NCBI GenBank assembly: GCA_021163705.1
Contig: JAGGTO010000073.1
Coordinates: 1 to 12,394, forward strand
Length of the DNA: 12,394 nt
Direction: 5' to 3'
Source of the DNA: Thermoplasmata archaeon
Lineage (GTDB): Archaea; Thermoplasmatota; Thermoplasmata; Thermoplasmatales; Aciduliprofundaceae
In this document: positions 6,272 through 12,394 of the stretch, in pieces
How the letters are laid out: each line of letters starts with the position of its first letter
Position numbering within the stretch: position 1 is the first letter of the stretch
Made by a program: the position numbers and the translations under genes
Notes under the pieces: generated by a model
Told to the model about the DNA's origin: nothing
Seen by the model: the letters and a program-made list of their open reading frames with translations, nothing else
Databases searched by the model: none

Positions 6272-7048
6272 TCACTGTAAAATTTTTAGAGTCTCTCTAT
6301 TTGCAGCGGCTATCACATTCTTTCTCTCCTCAGTGCTAACTCCCATGTTTAGGGGTTCAAGCCTCTCATCCACCACAATTCCGCCCGCTTCCCTAACAAT
6401 GAGATATGCAGCTGCTATGTCTACTATTCTAAGAGCACCTCCATGAACGAATCTGTATAGAAATAAATCTGCAGAACCCTCGGCAACCATGCACATCTCT
6501 AAGGATGCAGAGCCAAGACATCTAGTTCTTCTGGCCTTTCTGGCAATTTTAAATGATGATTCGTGGGCCTTTTTACCTAGATAAACAATAAATAAACTTC
6601 TATCGCCCCTGGTTTTCAATCTTTTATTTTCTAAAAATGCTCCCTCTCCCCTCACGGCCCAGTAGTTTCTTCTATGGGGAATGTCTCTAACGAGGGCATA
6701 TTTTACAGTTTGGAGATCTCCATCAGAAATTGCCAGGGAAATTGAATAAAATGGTATGTCATTTTCAGCATTGTATGAACCATCCAAAGGATCAACAATT
6801 AATGTTTGGGAGTATCCTCTTTTTATGTATCCTCTTTCCTCACTGAATATATTGAATGGATAATCACTTTCCTCCACTGCCCTTATTATATTTTCCTCGG
6901 CAGCTATATCTACCCTGGAGGAGGGGGAGCCATAGGCACCTATTTTTATTTTCTCTCCCGCTTTTTCTCCATATTCCTCTAAAACCTCAGTTATTCTTTT
7001 TTCTGTATCCTCAGCGATATTTTTTAAGATGTGGATTTGTTGATTCAT
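6272..7048 (-). CDS. Archaeal inositol monophosphatase / fructose-1,6-bisphosphatase family
   Basis: 258 residues from ATG 7048; a TTG just upstream is less likely. Metal-binding motifs of the Mg-dependent, Li-sensitive phosphatase fold are present: E70/E71 in IFSEERG, D86/D89 in IVDPLDGS (84-91) and D200 in RIVDIAAAYLIVREAGG. Archaeal members commonly hydrolyse both inositol-1-phosphate (for inositol lipids and di-myo-inositol phosphate) and fructose-1,6-bisphosphate. Substrate is not decidable here. The first motif reads SEERG where many relatives have GEE, and the usual Trp before the last Asp is Val. Both variants occur in archaeal forms. It is monocistronic and divergent from tRNA-Phe. 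Confidence 0.85.
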   Translation of the reverse strand: MNQQIHILKNIAEDTEKRITEVLEEYGEKAGEKIKIGAYGSPSSRVDIAAEENIIRAVEESDYPFNIFSEERGYIKRGYSQTLIVDPLDGSYNAENDIPFYSISLAISDGDLQTVKYALVRDIPHRRNYWAVRGEGAFLENKRLKTRGDRSLFIVYLGKKAHESSFKIARKARRTRCLGSASLEMCMVAEGSADLFLYRFVHGGALRIVDIAAAYLIVREAGGIVVDERLEPLNMGVSTEERKNVIAAANRETLKILQ

Positions 7049-7094
7049 CAAAAGGTAATTTCCAGCATTCTATTTGGCTTTTTTGAATAATCGC

Positions 7095-7106
7095 AAGTTT
7101 TAAATC
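7095..7106 (+). promoter_or_regulatory. TATA box of tRNA-Phe
   Basis: AAGTTTTAAATC centres about 27-30 bases before the tRNA 5' end. The core TTTAAA is self-complementary, so it could also serve the divergent phosphatase gene, about 50 bases from that ATG. Confidence 0.5.
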
Positions 7107-7131
7107 TACAATCATCATTAGGGCATATGGG

Positions 7132-7204
<73 letters not shown>

Positions 7205-7394
7205 CTACCTAGACTGCTCTTTACCAGATTCTGTTTCCTTTGATCCTTCTTTCATTGTCTCCTGGGTTGTGCAACTATTCAAACCCATTTTTGCTCCTCT
7301 TCCGCGTTATTCTGCATGCTACAATTTTCTGAAAATACTCAAGATCTGACATAGGAATATTGTTATGTTTCAACATTTACGAAGATGGCAAATC
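7205..7394. other. Intergenic region without a convincing gene
   Basis: This 190-base stretch after tRNA-Phe has only short open frames on either strand. An example is a 25-codon minus-strand frame beginning MSDLEYFQKIVACR near 7365. None has a recognisable product. GAATATTGTTATG (7351-7363) could be a weak promoter for the GC-rich segment that follows. Confidence 0.5.
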
Positions 7395-7515
7395 GAAACC
7401 TGCGGGTGAGGAAGAGGAGGGCCGAGTTCCAATCCTGCTAATAGAGGGCCCCTTTCCGGAGGATGAGAGAGCAGGGCATACCCTGACGGGTGTGGGGTTG
7501 GCACTGCGGAAATTT
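7395..7515 (+). ncRNA. Candidate structured RNA, three-way junction
   Basis: This segment is clearly richer in G+C than its AT-rich flanks, as structured RNAs are in thermophiles with AT-rich genomes. It can fold as a junction. P1 is CCAAT (7429-7433) with GTTGG (7497-7501). P2 is CCTGCT (7434-7439) with AGCAGG (7470-7475). P3 is CATACCC (7477-7483) with GGGTGTG (7488-7494), closing a TGAC tetraloop. Inside the P2 loop, CCTT/GAGG (7451-7462) can form a small extra hairpin. A T-run (7545-7551) follows downstream. I could not match it to SRP RNA, RNase P RNA, a known riboswitch or a complete C/D or H/ACA guide. The 66-codon frame across it looks unlike a protein. The strand is inferred from the T-run and flanking genes. 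Confidence 0.4.
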
Positions 7516-7561
7516 GTATTCTTCTTAATCCTTATTTACCCACCATTTTTTCAGCAGTAAG

Positions 7562-7611
7562 CTGAGCAAATTTATTAAAAAATGCTCAGTTCACTGAGCA
7601 AATTTGATATA
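7562..7611 (+). promoter_or_regulatory. Operator-like repeat array at the ATPase promoter
   Basis: CTGAGCAAATTT occurs twice (7562-7573 and 7594-7605), 32 bases apart, about three helical turns. Between them TGCTCAGT (7583-7590) is inverted to ACTGAGCA (7593-7600), giving an 18-bp palindrome with a TC centre. TATA-like sequences follow each direct copy: TTATTAAAA (7572-7580) and TTTGATATA (7603-7611). The second centres about 25 bases before ATG 7633. The arrangement suggests a dimeric repressor site over the core promoter, perhaps autoregulatory. Confidence 0.55.
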
Positions 7612-7632
7612 CCGGGACGCATATTGATTCAT

Positions 7633-8826
7633 ATGACATCCCGAGATGTATTGCAGGATGTAATCTCATACTGGGAGGAGATAATTGAGGATGAAAACGT
7701 CATACACAGGGATATCACCGAGAAAATCGAAAGGACTTTGGATATGGAGGAAATAAAGGTAATCACCGGTATACGCAGGGCCGGAAAGACATATATCCTC
7801 TACGAACTGTACAAAAACCACGGGGGAATTTACATAAACTTCGAGGATGAACGCCTTTACGATTTTAAAATTGAGGACTTTGAGAAAGTTGAAAGTTTAG
7901 CAAAAGAAAAAGGGACTAAAATAATCTATCTGGACGAGGTGCAGGAAGTCACAGGATGGGAAAAATTCGCGCACAGGGCACACAAAAAATACAAAATATT
8001 TGTGACAGGCTCAAACTCTAGTCTTATGAGTAGCGATTACTCGAAGGCTCTTGTGGGAAGAACAATCACATTTAAAGTTTCCACCCTTCTGTACCCGGAA
8101 TTCCTTAGATTCAAAAAACTGCGAGTGGATAGGGCCAGTTTTGAAGAATACCTGAGAATGGGTGGCTTTCCCCGGGTAGTGCTGACAGGGGATCTCGGAT
8201 TGATAAATGATTATCTTGACAGGATAATATACAGAGATATTGTGGGGCGTGAGTCCCTCAGGTATCCAGAGGCCCTGAAAACGATGGCCATTTACCTTCT
8301 TTCAAATGCAGGGAAGGAATTCTCATACAGGTCTCTACGGGAGATTACGGGAATAAGGCATGAGGCAACGGTCAAAGAGTATTTATCACTTCTTCAGAAT
8401 GCATTTTTACTTGAGGTGGTTAAAAAGTATTCTCCATCTCTAAAATTGCAGGAGAATTACTCTAAAAAAGTATACGCCTCCGATACAGGTTTTCTGAACC
8501 TAGGTAAAAGAGCCAGTGATGACTGGGGAAGAATTCTTGAAAATGCTGTGTATCTGCATTTGAAGGAAAAATACAATGTGTTCTTTGACAAAAACTCACG
8601 GGAGCTGGATTTCGTGCTCTGCGAGAATCTCAAACCCGTGAGAGTTGTGAATGTGACATACGAGGCATCAGATGAAAAGACAAGAAAAAGGGAGATATCA
8701 AGCATAAGGCATTATATGGCAAAATACCAGGTTCCAGGGGAGATTGTGAGCGTGTATTCTTTCAACGCAGGAGAAATCCCCGTCCGGCTGGCGCACCGCT
8801 ACTGCTTCGAACTAATTAAAGATTAA
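7633..8826 (+). CDS. AAA_14 / DUF4143 family ATPase
   Basis: 397 residues from ATG 7633. An ATG at 7582 lies within the operator array and would add 17 residues. An N-terminal linker (1-38) leads to an AAA_14 P-loop domain. Walker A is GIRRAGKT (46-53), Walker B IIYLDEVQ (97-104) and the sensor region FVTGSNSS (123-130). A C-terminal DUF4143 region follows: winged-helix-like (about 200-265, SYRSLREITGIRHEATVKEYL), then a nuclease-like fold with LENAVYLHL (292-300) and RELDFVL (323-329). The PD-(D/E)xK catalytic ExK position reads VNVTYE, so nuclease activity is doubtful. These ATPases are abundant and patchily distributed in archaea and are often near mobile or toxin-like loci. No function is established. 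It is monocistronic. Confidence 0.88.
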   Translation: MTSRDVLQDVISYWEEIIEDENVIHRDITEKIERTLDMEEIKVITGIRRAGKTYILYELYKNHGGIYINFEDERLYDFKIEDFEKVESLAKEKGTKIIYLDEVQEVTGWEKFAHRAHKKYKIFVTGSNSSLMSSDYSKALVGRTITFKVSTLLYPEFLRFKKLRVDRASFEEYLRMGGFPRVVLTGDLGLINDYLDRIIYRDIVGRESLRYPEALKTMAIYLLSNAGKEFSYRSLREITGIRHEATVKEYLSLLQNAFLLEVVKKYSPSLKLQENYSKKVYASDTGFLNLGKRASDDWGRILENAVYLHLKEKYNVFFDKNSRELDFVLCENLKPVRVVNVTYEASDEKTRKREISSIRHYMAKYQVPGEIVSVYSFNAGEIPVRLAHRYCFELIKD

Positions 8827-8966
8827 TAGCTCTCAGATATCTTTTCCAGTTTATCTGCCACCTTCGCGTACCAGTAATCCGCCTGCTTGACCTTTACCAG
8901 ATAGTGCATGGAGCCTATTAATATGCTTTCTCTTCTCTGTATGAAAGCGCCACACTTTCGGGAACA
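8823..8966 (-). pseudogene. 3' remnant of an unknown gene
   Basis: A 47-codon minus-strand frame ends at TAA 8825-8823, overlapping the ATPase stop tail to tail. It reads CSRKCGAFIQRRESILIGSM followed by HYLVKVKQADYWYAKVADKL and EKISESY. The sequence looks protein-like: regular amphipathic helix, aromatic DYWY and a Cys pair that may end a zinc site. It has no ATG/GTG/TTG start except an internal ATG that would leave 28 residues. An in-frame TAA stands just upstream at 8969-8967. It is best read as the C-terminus of a truncated gene. The family is not recognised. Confidence 0.5.
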
Positions 8967-8974
8967 TTATGCGT

Positions 8975-9056
8975 AATCAAAAAGTTATAATTCCACTTTC
9001 GAAGGTATTTAGAGGGGAGCCCGGCTTTTTGGAAAGCATCCTCTTACTTTTTGATT
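8975..9056. repeat. Inverted repeat, 11-bp perfect arms
   Basis: AATCAAAAAGT (8975-8985) is exactly inverted as ACTTTTTGATT (9046-9056). An inner pair AGAGG (9011-9015)/CCTCT (9040-9044) could extend the fold. It begins six bases from the broken end of the gene remnant and lies between two convergent genes. It could be a small MITE-like element or a terminator hairpin. I see no flanking target duplication. The rest of 8970-9071 holds no gene. Confidence 0.55.
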
Positions 9057-9071
9057 GAGCAAATATCTTAT

Positions 9072-9725
9072 TTATGTAATTTCCTCATTTACAAATCTTA
9101 CAATGTGTTTCAAATCTTTTTCTAGGCTATCAATATTTAATTTCATAAAAACATAGAACACATTGGTAGATGGAGTAAGAGCCACATGCTTAACCTCCTT
9201 GGGATTGGAGAGACCTTCAACAAATTTTTTCAGTTTATACGCATCTTCTTTTCTCTCAAATAAAGTATGGTAAATCACTTTCTCAGCTCCTTTCTTTACT
9301 TCTATTCTATCTTTCTGGAGTAACGGTTCATTGTCTATGTGTGGTTTCAAACGGTAATATCTTTCCTGTATAAGATGAGCTTCTCTCTTTATTTTTGCAT
9401 AAGGATAGATCACTACATAAATTTTATCCATCCTAGAAGTAAGAAGAGCAATAGGATAATAAAATGCACTTTGTCTAGGTATCAGGGTAACTGTTATACC
9501 TACTTCTTTTATATTTTTTTCCTGAATTTTATAATATGCTTTATAGCCTATATATCCTCCTAACCAAATATAATTCCTATCTTTAGGATTTAGAAATTTA
9601 GGAAGAATGTTGAGGGAAGTTTCCATCAATTTCATATTTACTTTTCTTCCTCTATAAAACTGGAGCGAGGCTATAGCAGCTAATATCATTATAATGAATA
9701 TTATTAAGATGGAGAAAATTTCCAT
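9072..9725 (-). CDS. Membrane-anchored protein in the arsA/cstA cluster, unknown function
   Basis: 217 residues from ATG 9725, four bases after the ArsA stop and preceded by a strong GGGGGTGA that overlaps that stop. This decides against the longer frame from 9749. One N-terminal TM helix (about 3-22, IFSILIIFIIMILAAIASLQ) is followed by a soluble domain of alternating strands and basic helices. Examples are KNIKEVGITVTLIPR (about 73-88) and DKIYVVIYPYAKIKREAHL (about 100-118). No family is recognised. It is last in the four-gene operon, so a partner of the Get3/ArsA ATPase or the CstA carrier is plausible. Confidence 0.75.
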   Translation of the reverse strand: MEIFSILIIFIIMILAAIASLQFYRGRKVNMKLMETSLNILPKFLNPKDRNYIWLGGYIGYKAYYKIQEKNIKEVGITVTLIPRQSAFYYPIALLTSRMDKIYVVIYPYAKIKREAHLIQERYYRLKPHIDNEPLLQKDRIEVKKGAEKVIYHTLFERKEDAYKLKKFVEGLSNPKEVKHVALTPSTNVFYVFMKLNIDSLEKDLKHIVRFVNEEIT

Positions 9726-9729
9726 ATAT

Positions 9730-10728
9730 TCACCCCCTCTGTTTAACAATTAGCTCTCCTATCGTATTAAGCATATCTAATCCTCTGGGTTCTTTCTCGT
9801 ACGTCCTAAGGTAGATTATATCCATCCCTTTAAACTTTTCTGATATTTTTCTCAGCACCTCCTTTTGCGTCTCCATTCTAACCTTCAGTTGAGGTGGCTC
9901 CACATTCAAATTTATAACTTTATTCACAACAAGTAGATTGAGAGGTATATTGAGTTTAAAAAGACTGTCCTTTGCTCTTTCTGTCTCATATAATGCCAGC
10001 ATCTCTGGAGTTATAACTGCCACTACTGAGGTTCTATCTCTATCAGTTATTATAGTAAGTACTTCCTCAACCTCATCTTTGTAATTAAGCAATTCCTTTA
10101 AAACTTCATCCTCCTCCTCTCTTGAGGGGAGTCTGTACTCCTTTCCCTCAATCACAAATTTGCGTTCTCCTTGAATTTTCTCAACAGTTAAGCGTTTATC
10201 CAAAATTTTTCTTCTTATTTCTATAAGTTTCTCACTCCATATCTTTGCAATCTTAGGTAGTGCAAGAACTCTCAGAGTTAATCCTGTTGGAGGGGTATCA
10301 AATATTATTATATCCCACTTATCTCCCTTCTTCAAAATATCTCTAACGGCTTCCAAAGTGGCATACTCTTCAATACCAGGGGAATAACTTAAGACTTCAA
10401 AATATTTCTCCAGATTTATGACTGTGAGGTAACGATACATATATTTCATACTCTCTTCAAGATGCTTTAAATAGGATCTTATAACCTTTTCCATATCAAG
10501 CTCCATACCATATAAGTTTTCCACAATTTTTTTCGGTTTATCTCCAAGTTCTACCATAAATACATCTCCCAAATTGTGAGCTGGATCGAGTGAGACAATA
10601 AGGGTTTTATATCCTTTAGTAGAGAGATATGTTGCTACTGCTGCAGATGAGGTAGTTTTACCAACACCTCCCTTACCAATGAAAAATATTATTCTAAAGG
10701 CATTTTTGGGCAGGAAATAATCTCTCAT
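9730..10728 (-). CDS. ArsA/Get3-type anion-transporting ATPase
   Basis: 332 residues, one ATPase domain. The deviant Walker A GKGGVGKTT is at 18-26, with Lys at both ends as in the SIMIBI/MinD class. Switch I region SLDPAHNLGDVF is at 46-57 and switch II FDTPPTGLTLRVLALP at 143-158. A nucleotide-binding VVNKV follows near 267-271. Family members either drive the ArsB arsenite pump or, as Get3, bind tail-anchored membrane proteins. No arsB or arsR is nearby and the Cys triad of arsenite-type ArsA is missing (no Cys in the protein), so a Get3-like or cluster-specific role is likelier. The ATG follows GAGGTGA, which starts in the stop of the 89-residue gene. It overlaps nothing and is clearly in the operon. 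Confidence 0.88.
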   Translation of the reverse strand: MRDYFLPKNAFRIIFFIGKGGVGKTTSSAAVATYLSTKGYKTLIVSLDPAHNLGDVFMVELGDKPKKIVENLYGMELDMEKVIRSYLKHLEESMKYMYRYLTVINLEKYFEVLSYSPGIEEYATLEAVRDILKKGDKWDIIIFDTPPTGLTLRVLALPKIAKIWSEKLIEIRRKILDKRLTVEKIQGERKFVIEGKEYRLPSREEEDEVLKELLNYKDEVEEVLTIITDRDRTSVVAVITPEMLALYETERAKDSLFKLNIPLNLLVVNKVINLNVEPPQLKVRMETQKEVLRKISEKFKGMDIIYLRTYEKEPRGLDMLNTIGELIVKQRG

Positions 10729-10737
10729 ATACTCACC

Positions 10738-11007
10738 TCACTCAATATCCATCAACCCCGCCATCTCCCCAATCATATCATCTAAATCCACAGCTCTTCT
10801 TTGCATTACATAAATTTCGCGAACCATATGAGGCATTATTCTCATTACCAAAGTGGTTGGCGGTGAAGGAATGCCTATAAAAGAACCCATGAGTAAAAGT
10901 GCAAAGATGTTCTCCAACTCTCTCTCTTCAAATTCAATGAACTCTGTAGATCTAAGTTTGAAGGATCCGAAGAACCCTTTAAAGAAATATTTTATCTTTT
11001 TAAACAT
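10738..11007 (-). CDS. Small conserved-looking protein between cstA and arsA, unknown function
   Basis: 89 residues. The N-terminus is basic and aromatic (MFKKIKYFFKGFFGSFKLRS), fit for an amphipathic membrane-surface helix. FEERELENIFALLLMGSFIG (26-45) follows, then a Pro-rich PSPPTTLVMRIMPHM, and an acidic end (DLDDMIGEMAGLMDIE). The hydrophobic stretch is borderline for a TM helix. A perfect GAGGTGAT Shine-Dalgarno (11017-11010) sits three bases before ATG 11007. The 32 bases to cstA are T-rich on the coding strand and may terminate or attenuate transcription. It may be a carrier subunit or an ArsA client; neither is shown. Confidence 0.75.
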   Translation of the reverse strand: MFKKIKYFFKGFFGSFKLRSTEFIEFEERELENIFALLLMGSFIGIPSPPTTLVMRIMPHMVREIYVMQRRAVDLDDMIGEMAGLMDIE

Positions 11008-11039
11008 TTAATCACCTCAGAAATAAAAAAATAAAAAGA

Positions 11040-12394
11040 TTAGCTTGGTGCTGCTGCACCATACTTCTCTGCAGGTTTCTTCCAGGATATATAGAACTCG
11101 TATGCTAGCACGAAGTTCAATAGCAAACCTATCAAGGTGATTAATCCAACGGCTATCTGTGTACTTACTTTTGTCATATTGGGTACAACAACTACAAGAT
11201 ACCAGAGAAGTCCAGCAGTTACAGTGATCCATAGGAAGAGGGCAGGTATCAGTACTGCATAGGTCCATTTACCAGCACGTTGAATTTTAGCAACCCACAG
11301 AGCTGCAGTCATCATAGCTATAGATGCAAGCATCTGATTCATACCTGCAAAGGCTGGCCAGAGAACCTTGTATGAAGCATTCCAGGCAAGATATGTACCA
11401 AAGAGAGCAATTATAATGGAGGCAAGCCACTTGTTAGTTATTACCTTATACCATCCAGCTGAAGTATCTTTTGTTACCATGCTAAAGAGCTCCTGCCAGG
11501 AGAACCTTCCTAGCCTTGTAGCTGTATCTAAGGATGTCAATGCAAAGGCAGATACCCAGAGAACAGCAAATGTCTTCCCCATTTTAAGGTCTATTCCAAA
11601 GAAGTCATGCACACCTTGGGCATAGGAAGCTATAAATGTGCCTAATCCACCAACACCAATGTATTTCGTACCCCATTCAGCAGCTGTTAAGCCAGTAAGT
11701 TGGAGGCCGTAAACTGCTATAGAAGCTATAACTATGGTGGATAGAAATCCTTCAGTGAACATGCCTCCATATCCCACCATGAGTCCATGTAATTCCTTAT
11801 CAAGTTGCTTTGATGATGTACCGGAACCCACTAGAGAGTGGAATCCACTCAATGCACCGCAAGCAATTACGAGTGGCACTGTAGGCCAGAATGGAGATGG
11901 TTGACCACCGACTACATTGGCAGAGAACATGGTATAGGCTGGCACTCCTACAGCTTTGAATATGCCTATAAATGCAATGGCGCCCATAGCTAACCCAAAC
12001 CACAGGATATACGCATTCAGATAGTCCCTTGGCTGTAAAAGGACCCACACAGGTAAAGAGGATGCTATTATTATGTATACAAACAGGATTATATTCCAGT
12101 AGTGATATGCAGTTAAATATTCAGCACTATCTACAACAGTCTGACCAGACACCAGAATCAGAGGATGTGTATATCCGAGCCACACTCCAAATATTAGCAG
12201 GGCTATCCCTATAACCGTTGTTACATAGAAGTTCAATTTTGCTTTGTACATCAAAAGGCCCACGATAATAGCTATTAGAAGGAGCATTAATGTTGCAGTA
12301 GCTGCCTCAGGTGTTGTAGTAACAAGCTTGGCAACCACAGCTACAAAGGCCGCAACCACAAGCATCAAGGTGAACCATATGTACATTTGAAAAG
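11040..12394 (-). CDS. cstA: Carbon starvation protein CstA family carrier, 5' end outside window
   Basis: The frame stays open to the window edge, so this is the C-terminal 450 or so residues of a longer protein. About twelve hydrophobic segments are visible. The family hallmark GALSGFHSLVGSGTSSKQL is at about 177-195 counted from the internal Met at 12386. Before it lies a conserved loop LPVWVLLQPRDYLN (111-124), and TSLDTATRLGRFSWQE follows later. CstA proteins import peptides or pyruvate; bacterial pyruvate transporters CstA and BtsT belong here. Substrate in archaea is unknown. The C-terminal region ends with two helices (VPALFLW-type and LITLIGLLLNFVLAYEFYI) and a short Lys-rich tail. 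It is the first gene seen of the cstA-89 aa-arsA-217 aa operon. Confidence 0.92.
   Translation of the reverse strand, partial: FQMYIWFTLMLVVAAFVAVVAKLVTTTPEAATATLMLLLIAIIVGLLMYKAKLNFYVTTVIGIALLIFGVWLGYTHPLILVSGQTVVDSAEYLTAYHYWNIILFVYIIIASSLPVWVLLQPRDYLNAYILWFGLAMGAIAFIGIFKAVGVPAYTMFSANVVGGQPSPFWPTVPLVIACGALSGFHSLVGSGTSSKQLDKELHGLMVGYGGMFTEGFLSTIVIASIAVYGLQLTGLTAAEWGTKYIGVGGLGTFIASYAQGVHDFFGIDLKMGKTFAVLWVSAFALTSLDTATRLGRFSWQELFSMVTKDTSAGWYKVITNKWLASIIIALFGTYLAWNASYKVLWPAFAGMNQMLASIAMMTAALWVAKIQRAGKWTYAVLIPALFLWITVTAGLLWYLVVVVPNMTKVSTQIAVGLITLIGLLLNFVLAYEFYISWKKPAEKYGAAAPS

Noticed and set aside
7400..7490. GTGAGGA...CTGA in the GC-rich segment as a second C/D sRNA
   Set aside because: The C box has a mismatch, no D'/C' pair is found, and the CTGA falls in the P3 hairpin loop region.
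7360..7560. 66-codon plus-strand frame between tRNA-Phe and the ATPase
   Set aside because: Composition is erratic (EEEE run, then a Phe/Pro tail), with no Shine-Dalgarno and no motif. The GC-rich part is better explained as structured RNA.
7582..7632. Upstream ATG start for the ATPase
   Set aside because: The extra 17 codons lie in the palindrome and TATA-like sequence, so ATG 7633 is preferred. Not fully excluded.

Overview
The window looks like chromosomal DNA from a thermophilic euryarchaeon. Three lines of evidence point that way. Several genes are archaeal types: aMBF1, a GfcR/PyrE-like HTH-phosphoribosyltransferase, an archaeal inositol-phosphatase and a box C/D guide RNA. Promoters have TATA/BRE form, and starts are preceded by archaeal GAGGTGAT or GGTGAT Shine-Dalgarno sites. 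Proteins are rich in Lys, Glu and Ile, and the DNA is fairly AT-rich while its RNA genes are GC-rich. A Thermoplasmata/DHVE2 (Aciduliprofundum-like) source is my best guess, but it is an inference.

Layout. (1) 1-1420: a TATA box and a box C/D sRNA lie directly in the leader of the gfcR-like gene. Convergent to it are a small membrane protein and aMBF1, sharing a TGATG junction. (2) 1500-3565: a two-gene serine operon, with a class V aminotransferase (probable phosphoserine transaminase) and a short D-3-phosphoglycerate dehydrogenase joined stop-to-start. (3) 3565-4825: a minus-strand ABC-type locus in visible decay. Its ATPase has lost about three internal blocks in frame, it also contains a one-TM extracytoplasmic protein, and a small two-TM gene is broken by a frameshift. 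(4) 4957-6225: a DUF1015 protein with a DGHHR motif. This family is often linked to serine genes, so the decaying ABC locus may have split a serine cluster. (5) 6272-7204: an archaeal inositol/fructose-bisphosphatase, divergent from tRNA-Phe(GAA). (6) 7205-9071: an accessory-looking stretch. It holds a GC-rich segment that can fold into a three-way junction (possible new ncRNA), an operator-like repeat array, an AAA_14/DUF4143 ATPase, the 3' stub of an unknown gene, and a long inverted repeat. (7) 9072-12394: a minus-strand operon of cstA (5' end outside the window), an 89-residue protein, an ArsA/Get3-type ATPase and a one-TM protein.

How the parts fit. The serC/serA pair makes phosphoserine from 3-phosphoglycerate, and the DUF1015 protein may act on serine. 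The cstA operon pairs a membrane carrier with a Get3/ArsA ATPase and two unknown small proteins. It is the most coherent uncharacterised gene set here. The strongest unusual signal at nucleotide level is the C/D sRNA embedded in the gfcR leader.
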